From Dyadobacter sp. 676 (GTDB lineage: Bacteria > Bacteroidota > Bacteroidia > Cytophagales > Spirosomataceae): a DNA stretch of 64,000 nt. Below the pieces are notes generated by a model. That model searched no databases, was not told where the DNA came from, and worked only from the letters and a program-made list of their open reading frames with translations. How positions within the stretch are numbered: the first letter of the stretch is position 1; every line of letters begins with the position of its first letter. Positions 30,983 to 40,620 of the stretch are shown here, one piece after another. The stretch lies in the NCBI RefSeq assembly GCF_040448675.1, contig NZ_CP159289.1, positions 6,989,001 through 7,053,000 on the forward strand, written 5' to 3'. The position numbers were made by a program, and so were the translations under genes.

Positions 30983-31028
30983 AAATATCTTAGCTGCAAA
31001 GATATTTGCGTTCCGGTTCATATCCAAA
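30983..31028 (-). promoter_or_regulatory. marR-rph promoter and palindromic operator
   Basis: AAATATCTT (30983-30991) and AAGATATTT (30999-31007) form a perfect 9-bp inverted repeat with a 7-bp spacer, typical of a MarR site. On the minus strand TATCTTTG (31004 to 30997) is a -7 box inside the repeat, and TTTG (31028 to 31025) is a -33 box with a 20-bp spacer, an ideal Bacteroidota promoter. Repressor binding would block the -7 box. Confidence 0.7.
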
Positions 31029-31141
31029 CACGGAAACCCTCGGATTCTGATCGCCACAATTTTTACGCTTACCCTTCGCTTTTCGCCCTCTCGCGCAACG
31101 CAGGTGCCCCGGCCGGCGTTGCGCATCCGCGGCCCGGTCCT

Positions 31142-33550
31142 CTACTCCGTTCGCAGCGAAACGACCGGGCTGACGAGCGCCGCCCGGATGCTCTGGAAAC
31201 TCACCGTACCCAGCGTGATCGCCATCGCCCCGACGCCCGTCGCCGCGAAAACCCACCACGAAGGCTCGATCCGATAAGTATATTTTTGAAGCCAGGTATT
31301 CAGCAAATAATAGGCAAGCGGCGTGGCGATACCGAACGCTATCGTAACGAGCAAGATAAATTCGTTCGACAGGAGCCGCCAGACACTTGCAACCGAGGCG
31401 CCGAGCACCTTCCTTACACCGATTTCCCGTGTGCGCTGCTCGGCGACAAACGAGGATAATCCGAAAAGCCCGAGGCAGGAGATACCGATCGCCAGCACCG
31501 CGAAGAAATAGGCCAGCTTACCGACACGCTCCTCGGCGGCAAACTTCAATGCGTAGTCCTGGTCGGCAAATTTGTATTCGAATGGTGCCAGCGGGACCAG
31601 CCTTTTGAATACGGCCTCGATCCGGGGCAGCGCTTCGCCGATGCTCATCTTCGGGTTAATGCGGATATGCATCCAGTTCGGGCCTCCGTGTGCTTTGATC
31701 ATGAAAATGGTCGGGAGCGTAGGTTCATAAGGCGATTCCATTACCACGTCCCGGATGACCCCCAGAATGCGGTAATGCATTACAGGCCGGTCCTGGAATT
31801 TCCAGCTCACGGGTTCTCCGACCGGCTTACGCAGGCCCATGTAACGTGCGGCTGCTTCGTTGATGACCATACCCGAGGAATCGGAAGAGAGGTTTTCGGA
31901 AAAATCCCTTCCCTGTACAAACTGCCAGCCGACCGTACGTCCGTATTCGGAGGTAACCATCAACGTTCCGAAACTCTTATTGGCGGCGGGATTCTTTCCA
32001 CGCCACTCGAAGCCGTCGTTACCCGACCACACCTCCGTCACTTTTCCCATCGATTCGGCGATATCGGTAACCGCCCCGCTCCGGCGGAGCTCGTTTTTAA
32101 GTATCTCATGTTTGCCGTAGAAGTCGGCCGATTTCATTTCGATCATCAAAAGTCCTTCCCTCGTGTATCCGGCGGGCCTGTTTTTGGCAAATTGTATTTG
32201 TCGGAAGACGACGATCGTACCGATTACCAGGGTAACCGAAACTGTAAATTGCACCACTACCAGTACTTTCCGCGGTAAGGACGCAAAACGCCCCGCCCGG
32301 AATGTGCCTTTCAACACCTTTACAGGCTGGAACGACGACAGGTATAATGCCGGGTATCCGCCTGCCAGGATGCCCGTTACCATAATAAACGCCAGACTGA
32401 TGGCCCAAAACCATGCATTCGCCCAGGGTATAACCATCTGCTTGGCGGCGATCTGATTGAACCACGGCAAAGCGAGCGAAGTGAACCAGACCGCAAGCAC
32501 GAATGCAAAGCCCACCACGAGGAACGATTCGCTGAAAAACTGGCTGACCAGTTGCGCCTTCACGGACCCGATCGACTTGCGGATGCCGACCTCCTTCGCG
32601 CGCTTTTCCGAACGGGCAGTGGAAAGGTTCATGAAATTAATACAGGCAAGCAACAGCACGAACGCGCCGATGATGCTGATCAGCCATACCATTTGCATTG
32701 GGGCTGTATCGGGCTCTCCCCTTTTAAAATTACGCAGATGCCAGTCGCGCATAGGTAATAGAAAGACCTCGGGCCTGTTTTTGGCCACTTCGGGAAAGTC
32801 GGCGAGATTTTTCATTTCCGCATTTTTAATATCCGCCGAAACCCGCGCCAGGTCCACATCCGGACGAAGTTCGACGTACACTTTCATGAAGTGGTTTCGC
32901 CAGTCGGTCATGGCCCGTTCCCGGATCCAGGGGTTATCGAGCTCCCAGAGCGCGAACGGAGCCACGAATTTGACCCGGCTGAACTGGGTGTTCTCGGGGA
33001 GATCTTCATACACCCCGGTTACAGTCACATCGAGTTTGTTGTTGAGCCGCATCACGCGGTTCACGGGATCGGCATCCCCGAACAGTGCCAGGGCCGTCGA
33101 TCGGGAAAGCAGCACCGAATGCGGATCGCTCAGACCGGCGCGGGTGCCGTACACCATTCCGAGCGTAAGCATCTCCGGCCCGCCGGGGTCCATAAACAGC
33201 CCCGGCCGGGAAATCCTGGTCTGACCCGCGGAAAGTACCATATCGACATCCCATGAAACACTCACAATATGTTTGAAATATGCCGAATAGTGGGCTTTGA
33301 GCTCGGTCATCAGCGGGTACTGCAGTGAGGAATTGATCCCTACCCCATGCTCGCCGAACTCGCGCGTACGTACCTGTGCAATGCGGTCGTAGTTGTCGTG
33401 ATAGGTATTGAACGACAGTTCGTCGTAAACCCACAAACCGATGAGCATGGCAACGGCCATTCCGGCAGCTAAGCCGCCGATATTGATAAACGAATAGGCC
33501 CGGTTCCTGGCCAATTGACGAAAGGCGATTTTCAGGTAATTGTGTAGCAT
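31142..33550 (-). CDS. ABC transporter permease (MacB/FtsX family)
   Basis: This is an 802-residue inner-membrane protein with the common Bacteroidota duplicated layout: a helix near the N-terminus (FINIGGLAAGMAVAMLIGLWV), a MacB_PCD periplasmic domain, an FtsX core of three helices (about residues 285-440), a second periplasmic domain, and a second FtsX core ending the protein (LAIGISCLGLFGLSSFVAEQ, then REIGVRKVLGAS). No ATPase or MFP subunit is adjacent, so those partners are encoded elsewhere. Likely role: export of peptides or lipid-like stress compounds, or tripartite mechanotransmission as for MacB. Confidence 0.93.
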   Translation of the reverse strand: MLHNYLKIAFRQLARNRAYSFINIGGLAAGMAVAMLIGLWVYDELSFNTYHDNYDRIAQVRTREFGEHGVGINSSLQYPLMTELKAHYSAYFKHIVSVSWDVDMVLSAGQTRISRPGLFMDPGGPEMLTLGMVYGTRAGLSDPHSVLLSRSTALALFGDADPVNRVMRLNNKLDVTVTGVYEDLPENTQFSRVKFVAPFALWELDNPWIRERAMTDWRNHFMKVYVELRPDVDLARVSADIKNAEMKNLADFPEVAKNRPEVFLLPMRDWHLRNFKRGEPDTAPMQMVWLISIIGAFVLLLACINFMNLSTARSEKRAKEVGIRKSIGSVKAQLVSQFFSESFLVVGFAFVLAVWFTSLALPWFNQIAAKQMVIPWANAWFWAISLAFIMVTGILAGGYPALYLSSFQPVKVLKGTFRAGRFASLPRKVLVVVQFTVSVTLVIGTIVVFRQIQFAKNRPAGYTREGLLMIEMKSADFYGKHEILKNELRRSGAVTDIAESMGKVTEVWSGNDGFEWRGKNPAANKSFGTLMVTSEYGRTVGWQFVQGRDFSENLSSDSSGMVINEAAARYMGLRKPVGEPVSWKFQDRPVMHYRILGVIRDVVMESPYEPTLPTIFMIKAHGGPNWMHIRINPKMSIGEALPRIEAVFKRLVPLAPFEYKFADQDYALKFAAEERVGKLAYFFAVLAIGISCLGLFGLSSFVAEQRTREIGVRKVLGASVASVWRLLSNEFILLVTIAFGIATPLAYYLLNTWLQKYTYRIEPSWWVFAATGVGAMAITLGTVSFQSIRAALVSPVVSLRTE

Positions 33551-33602
33551 GGCTCGAGGAATTTAGAAGTTCGGGAATAGCCGGTCGGCGGTAGCTCTTC
33601 AT

Positions 33603-33644
33603 GCTAAAAAAGCAGGCCTGTGCTATGGCTAACGCGTTTTTAGC
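33603..33644. repeat. Inverted repeat in the 33551-33837 intergenic region
   Basis: GCTAAAAA (33603-33610) and TTTTTAGC (33637-33644) flank an inner AGCAGGCCTGTGCT that can also pair. It lies between the divergent permease and sigma-factor genes. It could be a stem-loop in a leader; nothing else stands out in this 287-bp gap. Confidence 0.3.
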
Positions 33645-33837
33645 CCCGAGCACAAAATTTCGGTTCCCGGCAGCCCGAACGGGTGTCCGTATCCGGACAT
33701 CGCATGTACGCACCCGGACTATGGCTTTCTGAACAATACATCCCCGATAGTCACAAAAAAACATAAAAATTTCACAAACAGGCGAGGGTATGCCCGGTAG
33801 AACATACTCTTGTGAATAACCTATTTTCAACGTCCGC

Positions 33838-34515
33838 ATGAATCACAAGTATACCTTAGAGAGCAAAACAGGCACAAACGACACAGGCGGTCCGTATCCC
33901 GAATTCCCGGACGTCAAGAAAATACAGACGGATTTTGTCGATTCGGAACTGTTTATCAAGCAAGCATTTGACACAGATCCGGTGCGGGGATACGAGTTGC
34001 TTTTCAAACGCTATTACAAGCAGCTTTGCAGCCATGCCGTGCGTTTTGTGTATGCGCGGGATGTCGCCGAGGACATTGTGGTGGAAGTTTTCAGTCAGTT
34101 CTGGTCCAAACAGCTCCATACCTCTGTAACGACGTCATTCAGGGCTTACCTGTTCACGACGGTCAGGCATGCGGCATTCCATTATATGCGACGGAACTTC
34201 GGGAAAGAGGCGGTTACCGGAGAACTGGAAGACCTGCATCTGGCCACTCCCGAGAGCTCGCCCCAGCAGGAATTGCAGTTTCAGGAACTGGTGCTCAAAA
34301 TCGAGCAAGTGATCCGCTCGCTATCTCGTCAAAATCAGAAAGTATTCCTGATGAGCCGGTTCGAGGGAAAACGCAACGCCGCCATCGCCGAGGAACTGGG
34401 AATCTCCGTTAAGACAGTGGAAGGACATATTACCAAGGGACTGGCAGTCCTGCGGAAAGCATTGCAAGACCACGGGCTGCTCTCGCTTATCCAGATTTTA
34501 CTCCTATTCATTTGA
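33838..34515 (+). CDS. ECF-subfamily RNA polymerase sigma-70 factor
   Basis: This is a 225-residue sigma factor of the Bacteroidota family-1 type. Region 2 has GYELLFKRYYKQLCSHAVRF and AEDIVVEVFSQFW; region 4 has RQNQKVFLMSRFEG and IAEELGISVKTVEGHITKGL. It is followed by an overlapping or adjacent FecR anti-sigma gene and a SusC with an N-terminal STN domain, the classic trans-envelope regulatory triad. It probably directs transcription of the downstream arabinoside locus when the SusC is loaded. Confidence 0.95.
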   Translation: MNHKYTLESKTGTNDTGGPYPEFPDVKKIQTDFVDSELFIKQAFDTDPVRGYELLFKRYYKQLCSHAVRFVYARDVAEDIVVEVFSQFWSKQLHTSVTTSFRAYLFTTVRHAAFHYMRRNFGKEAVTGELEDLHLATPESSPQQELQFQELVLKIEQVIRSLSRQNQKVFLMSRFEGKRNAAIAEELGISVKTVEGHITKGLAVLRKALQDHGLLSLIQILLLFI

Positions 34516-34553
34516 GGGCCCACGGCCATCAATATATGTCATACAGAACTTCC

Positions 34554-35597
34554 ATGAACATGAAAAAATCAATACTTTCCAAACAGGTGATCCAGAACTT
34601 CTTCGAAGGAAAAACTACCCGGATGCAGAATATTCTGATCCGCGAGTGGCTGGAAAACCCCGCCAACCGCGAACTGTATTTTCAATGGCTGGACGAATGG
34701 GAAACAGAAAATCCGCAGTTTACGCCCGATGTGGAACTGGCCTACCAACGTTCATTGCATACCGTTCAAGACGGCGCCGGTTTTCCGGTACCGGAACCAG
34801 CTCCGCGAAGGTCATTCCCCGGTGCGCCCGCCGGGCGGCTTTTTGTGTTCAAATGGGCGGCGGCTTCCGTGGCGCTGATCCTCGGTGCATACCTTCTTTC
34901 CGATTTCTGGCTTTATAAACAATACGAGACGGGCTATGGGGAGATCAGGACGATCGTATTGCCCGATAGCAGCCGCGTTACACTGAATGCCAACTCCGTC
35001 CTCAGCGTCCCGCGGTTCGGTTTCGGCGGGGGCACACGCGAAGTGAAGTTGCGGGGAGAAGCCGATTTCGCGGTGAAACACACCGTCAATCACAGCAAAT
35101 TCATCGTCCGCACGCCCGATCAGCTGGAAGTGCGGGTATTGGGCACGGAGTTTATTGTTTACAGCCGGGAGCGCGGCTCAAAGGTGGTTTTGAGCCAGGG
35201 AAGCGTACAGTTGCGCTCGCTCCATGAAGCCGAACCAAGGCCCGTCCTGATGAAACCCGGCGACATCGCCACAATGTCGGCACAGGGAAAACTGACCCTG
35301 CGCCGCAGCCAGAGCCTGTCGGCGTACCAGGCCTGGAAACAACGCAGGTTTATGTTCGAAAATACTCCCGTCTCCGAAATCGCATATCAGATCAGCGAAT
35401 ACTTCGGCGTAAATGTGGTGGTGGCCGACTCGACCCTCGCCAGACGAACCATCGGCGGCACATTCAATGCGAGTGATCCCGCCAATGTCCTGAAAGTCCT
35501 GTCCGACGTCCTGAATGCACGGGTCACCCGGTCGGCGGCGGACGACGACGGCCCCGAAACCTTCATCCTCGATGTCAACCATCCGTATTATCCTTAA
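34554..35597 (+). CDS. FecR family anti-sigma factor
   Basis: This is a 347-residue inner-membrane protein: a cytoplasmic sigma-binding N-terminus, one membrane helix (FKWAAASVALILGAYLLS, residues about 100-118), a periplasmic FecR domain (IVLPDSSRVTLNANSVL, GEADFAVKH, VRVLGTEFIVYS) and a C-terminal DUF4974 domain (FENTPVSEIAYQISEYFGV). It relays ligand binding at the SusC STN domain to the sigma factor. I chose ATG 34554; ATG 34536 or 34560 are alternatives, and a TTG at 34512 overlaps the sigma stop. Confidence 0.93.
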   Translation: MNMKKSILSKQVIQNFFEGKTTRMQNILIREWLENPANRELYFQWLDEWETENPQFTPDVELAYQRSLHTVQDGAGFPVPEPAPRRSFPGAPAGRLFVFKWAAASVALILGAYLLSDFWLYKQYETGYGEIRTIVLPDSSRVTLNANSVLSVPRFGFGGGTREVKLRGEADFAVKHTVNHSKFIVRTPDQLEVRVLGTEFIVYSRERGSKVVLSQGSVQLRSLHEAEPRPVLMKPGDIATMSAQGKLTLRRSQSLSAYQAWKQRRFMFENTPVSEIAYQISEYFGVNVVVADSTLARRTIGGTFNASDPANVLKVLSDVLNARVTRSAADDDGPETFILDVNHPYYP

Positions 35598-35610
35598 TCC
35601 ATTATAAACC

Positions 35611-38600
35611 ATGACGAAACTATTACACTTTAAAATGCTGGTCATCCTGATGGCAGGCTGCCTGCTGGACGTGGCGCCGCTGAAAGCCCAGTTAATGGCC
35701 CAAAACCGCCCGAAACGTACCTCTGTGCCGATTTCCAGGCTTAGCCTGAGAGATGCGCTTATGCAGGTCAGGAAGCAATATAAAGTGGATATCCTGTTCG
35801 AGGAAAAGCTGCTGGAAGGCATCTTTGTCGCACCGGCGCAGGTGCAGTCGGGGCAAACCGTCGAGCATAAGCTGAACAGTGTCCTAGCGCCTTCCGGCCT
35901 CCGCTATAAAAAGGTCAGCAAACAGACCTATCTTATCCTTACGACGGTCGGCGAACCCAAATCAACCATGCAACAAACGCAGCCCGGCACGCCCGAAGAA
36001 GCTCCGCCGGCAACGCAGCCCGCGCTTTTCAACTCCGGCACCCGCCATACGCTTAGCGCCGAAACTGCCGACCCAATTGCGGACAGGACGATCAGCGGCG
36101 TGGTGAAAGGCGATGGCGAAGAAGTACTGCCCGGAGTGAGCGTGCTCATCAAAGGCACCACGCGCGGAAGCACCACCGATGCGAACGGCAAATACAGCAT
36201 TTCCATCGGCGACGACCCGCAAGCGGAAATCACACTCGTATTCTCCTATGTGGGTTATCAAAATCAGGAAGTGGCCGTCGGTAAGCGCTCGACCATCGAT
36301 ATTACTCTGCTGCCCGACCTGAAAAGCCTGGAAGAGGTGGTCGTGGTGGGCTACGGTACGCAAAGGCGCGAGCAGATTACAAGCGCTATCGCGAGCGTCA
36401 AGGCGGAGGATTTTGTAAAAGGCCCAGTCCAGGATGCAGCCCAGCTTATCCGGGGCAAAGTCGCCGGTTTGAGTGTGATCACGCCCAGTGGCGACCCCAC
36501 TGCCATTGCGCAGATTTCGCTAAGAGGCAATGCGACCATCAACGCAAGTTCCGAACCGCTCGTGCTGATCGACGGTGTTCCGGGCGCGTTGAACACCGTT
36601 GCGCCCGAGGACATCGAGTCCATCGACGTGCTGAAAGACGGCTCCGCCGCCGCTATTTACGGAACCCGCGGGACAAACGGGGTAATCCTCATCACCACCA
36701 GAAAAGTAAAAGGCGAAACGCCGGCAACGTTGGAAGTAAACTCCTACTTCACCACGCAAAGACTTACCCGCAAGCTCGATTTCATGAATGTAGACCAATA
36801 CCGCGCCCTGGCGGCACAGGGCAAACCCGGCGCAATCGATTACGGCCACAACACCGACTGGCTTGAAGCGGTCACCCGGAAACCATTGTCGCAGGTCCAC
36901 AATGTCAGCCTCCGGGGCGGCTCCCGGACAACCAACTACATCGTCAGTATGGAATACCGCCGGTTGAACGGGATTATGAAAAAATCCGACAATGCCACCG
37001 TATTTCCCCGTATCGAAGTCAATCATTCGATGTTCAATGGCTTGCTGAAAATCAATGCGAACCTGAGCGGTTACCAGCAGAAATACTTCTCGGTCGACGG
37101 AGGTCCCTACTCCGGGCTGGTCTATCGCAACGCGCTGACATTCAATCCGACCGAGCCGTTGAAAGACGCCAACGGAAAATGGACGGAGCGCACCGACAAA
37201 ACCGACTATATGAATCCGGTGGCCCTCATCGAGGAGTCGCACGGACAGAACCGGAACAACAACCTCCGGACGTACGGCACCATTTCGCTGACGCCGGTAG
37301 AAGGGCTGGAAGTCAAGGCATTGTTTGCAAGGGACATGTTCAACGGCACCCGGGGCTACTATGAAACCAAAAACCACTATTCCACCAGCCGAAACGGGCG
37401 CAATGGCTTCGCTTCGCGCGGGACCACGCGCTCACAGGACGACCTGTTCGAATTCACTGCCAACTATAACAAATCCATTCGGGACCACAATTTCGTGATC
37501 CTGGCCGGCCATACCTGGCGGCGCTACAACACGGAGGAATACTGGATGCAGAACTGGGATTTCCCGACCGACAATTTTTCCTACAACAATATCGGCGCGG
37601 GGCTCGCGCTGCGCCGGGGACAAGCGCCGGAGTATTCGCTCCAATCGGAGAACAAGCTGATCAGCTATTTTTTCAGGGTCAATTACAGCTTCATGAACAA
37701 ATACCTGTTGATGGCCAGTTTGCGGCATGAAGGTTCGTCGCGCTTCGGGGCCAATCACAAATGGGGCAGCTTCCCGGCGTTTTCGGTAGGCTGGAATTTG
37801 AAAAAAGAGGCATTTCTGGAAAACTCCCGCGCCGTTTCGAACCTCAAACTCAGGGCAGGTTACGGTGTAACCGGTACCGAACCCGGCAGTTCCTATATTT
37901 CCTTGAACAAGATCAATTTCAATACCAATGTGCTCATCGACGGCGAGTGGGTGCAGGCTATCAACCCATCCAACAACGCAAACCCCGACCTCCGCTGGGA
38001 ACGCAAGGAGGAAGTGAACGTGGGTATCGACTATGGCTTTCTGAACGAGCGCCTTTCGGGCTCGGTCGATTTGTACCGCCGCACCACCCGCGACCTGATC
38101 GCCAATTTCCCGGTGCCGACCCCGCCTTACCTGTACAGCACCATCACGGCCAATGCGGCTTCGATGGAAAACAAGGGAGTTGAAATACAGGTAAATGCGA
38201 TTCCACTGCAAACGGCGGCTTTCAGGTGGACCACCTCCGTCAATTTCTCGACGAATGCCAACAAGATCCTTTCCCTTTCGAACGAAAAGTTTGCATTGGC
38301 AAGCGGCTATTTCGATACCGGCAATACGGGGGAGCCTATCCAGCAAACCACCCACCGCGTCCAGGTAGGCCAGCCTCTCGGCAATTTCTGGGGTTTCAAA
38401 ACCATCGACATCGACGAAACCGGCCACTGGATCATCGAGGGCAAAAACGGCGAGCCGAAACCCATTGCGCAGCAGCAGGCGGACGACAAACAGGTGATCG
38501 GCAATGGCCTGCCGAAACGCTACCTCAACTGGAACAATACGTTGGCTTACAAAAATTTCGATCTGAACATCACCATGCGCGGCGCGTTCGGCTTCCAGAT

Positions 38601-38976
38601 CCTGAATATGACCGAAATGTTCTGGAGCGCGCCGGTAATGCTTACCCGAGGTAACCTGCGGGCCAACGCCTACGACCCGGTTTACGGCAAACGCCCGCTC
38701 GCCGACGACCAGTCGCTGAACTATGTGAGCTATTACATCGAAAACGGCAATTACTGGAAAATCGACAACATTACGGCGGGGTACAATCTCCGGTTGAAAA
38801 ACAAATACCTCCGTCATGCGCGCATTTACCTGGCCGTAGCCAACCTCTACACTATCACCGGCTACAAGGGCATCGATCCGGAAGTCGGTATAAGCGGCCT
38901 CGCGCCGGGCGTCGACGACAAGAACCGCTACCCGGCCACTACCAGTTTCACGGCAGGCGCCACGCTCACATTCTAG
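35611..38976 (+). CDS. SusC/RagA TonB-linked outer-membrane protein with STN domain
   Basis: This is a 1121-residue TonB-dependent glycan porin. After the signal peptide a secretin/TonB short N-terminal (STN) domain spans about residues 35-110 (LSLRDALMQVRKQYKVDILF), then CarboxypepD_reg, the SusC signature VVVGYGTQRREQITSA, the plug (SSEPLVLIDGVPGALN, GSAAAIYGTRGTNGVILITT) and a beta-barrel ending SFTAGATLTF. The STN domain is what contacts FecR, so this protein is both importer and sensor. It is followed 17 bp later by its SusD. Confidence 0.96.
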   Translation: MTKLLHFKMLVILMAGCLLDVAPLKAQLMAQNRPKRTSVPISRLSLRDALMQVRKQYKVDILFEEKLLEGIFVAPAQVQSGQTVEHKLNSVLAPSGLRYKKVSKQTYLILTTVGEPKSTMQQTQPGTPEEAPPATQPALFNSGTRHTLSAETADPIADRTISGVVKGDGEEVLPGVSVLIKGTTRGSTTDANGKYSISIGDDPQAEITLVFSYVGYQNQEVAVGKRSTIDITLLPDLKSLEEVVVVGYGTQRREQITSAIASVKAEDFVKGPVQDAAQLIRGKVAGLSVITPSGDPTAIAQISLRGNATINASSEPLVLIDGVPGALNTVAPEDIESIDVLKDGSAAAIYGTRGTNGVILITTRKVKGETPATLEVNSYFTTQRLTRKLDFMNVDQYRALAAQGKPGAIDYGHNTDWLEAVTRKPLSQVHNVSLRGGSRTTNYIVSMEYRRLNGIMKKSDNATVFPRIEVNHSMFNGLLKINANLSGYQQKYFSVDGGPYSGLVYRNALTFNPTEPLKDANGKWTERTDKTDYMNPVALIEESHGQNRNNNLRTYGTISLTPVEGLEVKALFARDMFNGTRGYYETKNHYSTSRNGRNGFASRGTTRSQDDLFEFTANYNKSIRDHNFVILAGHTWRRYNTEEYWMQNWDFPTDNFSYNNIGAGLALRRGQAPEYSLQSENKLISYFFRVNYSFMNKYLLMASLRHEGSSRFGANHKWGSFPAFSVGWNLKKEAFLENSRAVSNLKLRAGYGVTGTEPGSSYISLNKINFNTNVLIDGEWVQAINPSNNANPDLRWERKEEVNVGIDYGFLNERLSGSVDLYRRTTRDLIANFPVPTPPYLYSTITANAASMENKGVEIQVNAIPLQTAAFRWTTSVNFSTNANKILSLSNEKFALASGYFDTGNTGEPIQQTTHRVQVGQPLGNFWGFKTIDIDETGHWIIEGKNGEPKPIAQQQADDKQVIGNGLPKRYLNWNNTLAYKNFDLNITMRGAFGFQILNMTEMFWSAPVMLTRGNLRANAYDPVYGKRPLADDQSLNYVSYYIENGNYWKIDNITAGYNLRLKNKYLRHARIYLAVANLYTITGYKGIDPEVGISGLAPGVDDKNRYPATTSFTAGATLTF

Positions 38977-38993
38977 TACTTGTTCCATTCCAA

Positions 38994-40616
38994 ATGTCAA
39001 TCCCGATGAAACCATTGAAAACATACATAGGAACGGCTCTGCTCCTGACCATCGGCGCGAGTTCCTGCAACAACGACCTCACCGAAAAAATTTACTCAGA
39101 GGTGACGGAAGACACCTACAACTATTCCAATGCTTACCAGGCAATGAGCATCGCCTATGCGAACATGCGCAACCTGATCTCCCACACGCATTGGTACATG
39201 GCGCAGGAATCCACCGCCGACGGCATTGTGATGCCTGCCAACGCTTCGGGCTGGGACGACGGCGGCATTTACAAACGCATGCACCTGCACACCTGGAATT
39301 CGGAAAACCCGCAGATCAACAGCATGTGGAACACGTTCTATTCCGGTGTGATCAATGCCAACCGGGTGATCGACCAGTTGCAGAACGATAAAATCACGGT
39401 CCCTGCGGGTATCACGAGGGAAGCTCTGATCTCCGAAATGCGGACGGTGCGGGCATTCTTTTACTGGATGCTTTGTGACAATTTCGGCGACGTGCCGCTT
39501 ATCACCACGCGGTCCGAGGGCCTTCCCGGGAAAACCGGCAGAAAGGAAATTTACCAGTTCGTCGTAAAAGAACTCACGGAATCCATCCCTGCATTGAGCG
39601 AAGAGCGCAACACGCTGATGTACGGGCGTTTCAACAAATGGGCGGCCAAAACGCTGCTCGCGAACGTATACCTGAACGCGAGCGTATACGCAGGCGAAAC
39701 CCGCTGGGAGGAATGCCTCGCCCAATGCAACGAGGTGATCGCTTCCGGCAAATACCGGTTAGAAACAAGCCTCTCCGCGCCTTTTGTGACTGAAAACCAA
39801 AATTCCGCGGAGATCGTGTTTGCCATTCCTTTTGAAGAAAACCTGGCCGGGGGGTTCAGCGCGCACATGTTCTCATGGCACGCGGCGCTGAAAGCGAAGG
39901 TCAATATGCTGGCCACACCCTGGGGTGCGGGCTCGGCAAAAGGCATTCCGCAGTTTATCGATACTTATGACGCCGACGATCAACGGTTAAAGGCCACGTG
40001 GATGACCGGCCCGCAGTTTGCTGCCGACGGTATCACGCCCTTGAAAGGATCGTACGACCAGGCGGGCAAGGATGTGGTACTCACCAACGCACTCCCCGAC
40101 GGCCTCTATACCGGCGAGGCGGAAGGTTACCGGATGAATAAATTCGAAGTAAAAGTGCAGGCCCAGGGCAGTTTGGGTAACGACTTCCCGGTTTTCCGTT
40201 ACGCACAGGTACTAATGATGAAAGCCGAATGCCTTCTGCGCACAGGCAAGGCAAACGATGCCGCCATGGTGGTGTCGCAGGTGCGCGCACGGGCATTCGC
40301 CGAACCCGCCAAAGCAACGGTTACCGGAGCCGATTTGCAGGAGGGCAGCACTTACCATTATGGTTATGTCGAAAATTACAAAGTGGTCGATCCCGGCAAC
40401 ACGGCGGCGGTACAGTACGGCAGGATGCTCGACGAGCTGGGCTGGGAATTTGCCTGGGAGGGCTTCCGCCGCCGCGATATGATCCGCTTCGGAGTGTATA
40501 CAACCAAAAGCTGGCTGTCGCACAAGCCCAACGGCGATTTCAGGGCGGTATTCCCTATCCCGCAGATCGCCATCAATTCAAACCCCGAACTCAAACAAAA
40601 CCCCGACTACAACTAG
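38994..40616 (+). CDS. RagB/SusD family nutrient-uptake lipoprotein
   Basis: This is a 540-residue surface lipoprotein with lipobox GASSC (Cys near residue 24). Typical SusD regions are SEMRTVRAFFYWMLCDNFGDVPL, the TPR-like helices, and the C-terminal WEGFRRRDMIRFG and FPIPQIAINSNPELKQNPDYN, a nearly diagnostic SusD ending. It pairs with the SusC upstream to bind arabinose-containing glycans, as inferred from the GH127 enzymes downstream. ATG 39006 is a possible alternative start. Confidence 0.96.
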   Translation: MSIPMKPLKTYIGTALLLTIGASSCNNDLTEKIYSEVTEDTYNYSNAYQAMSIAYANMRNLISHTHWYMAQESTADGIVMPANASGWDDGGIYKRMHLHTWNSENPQINSMWNTFYSGVINANRVIDQLQNDKITVPAGITREALISEMRTVRAFFYWMLCDNFGDVPLITTRSEGLPGKTGRKEIYQFVVKELTESIPALSEERNTLMYGRFNKWAAKTLLANVYLNASVYAGETRWEECLAQCNEVIASGKYRLETSLSAPFVTENQNSAEIVFAIPFEENLAGGFSAHMFSWHAALKAKVNMLATPWGAGSAKGIPQFIDTYDADDQRLKATWMTGPQFAADGITPLKGSYDQAGKDVVLTNALPDGLYTGEAEGYRMNKFEVKVQAQGSLGNDFPVFRYAQVLMMKAECLLRTGKANDAAMVVSQVRARAFAEPAKATVTGADLQEGSTYHYGYVENYKVVDPGNTAAVQYGRMLDELGWEFAWEGFRRRDMIRFGVYTTKSWLSHKPNGDFRAVFPIPQIAINSNPELKQNPDYN

Positions 40617-40620
40617 CAAT

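Noticed and set aside
37432..39024. A 530-residue open frame antisense to the second susC
   Set aside because: It mirrors a strongly coding plus-strand gene, has no recognisable domain and reflects codon bias of the GC-rich SusC.
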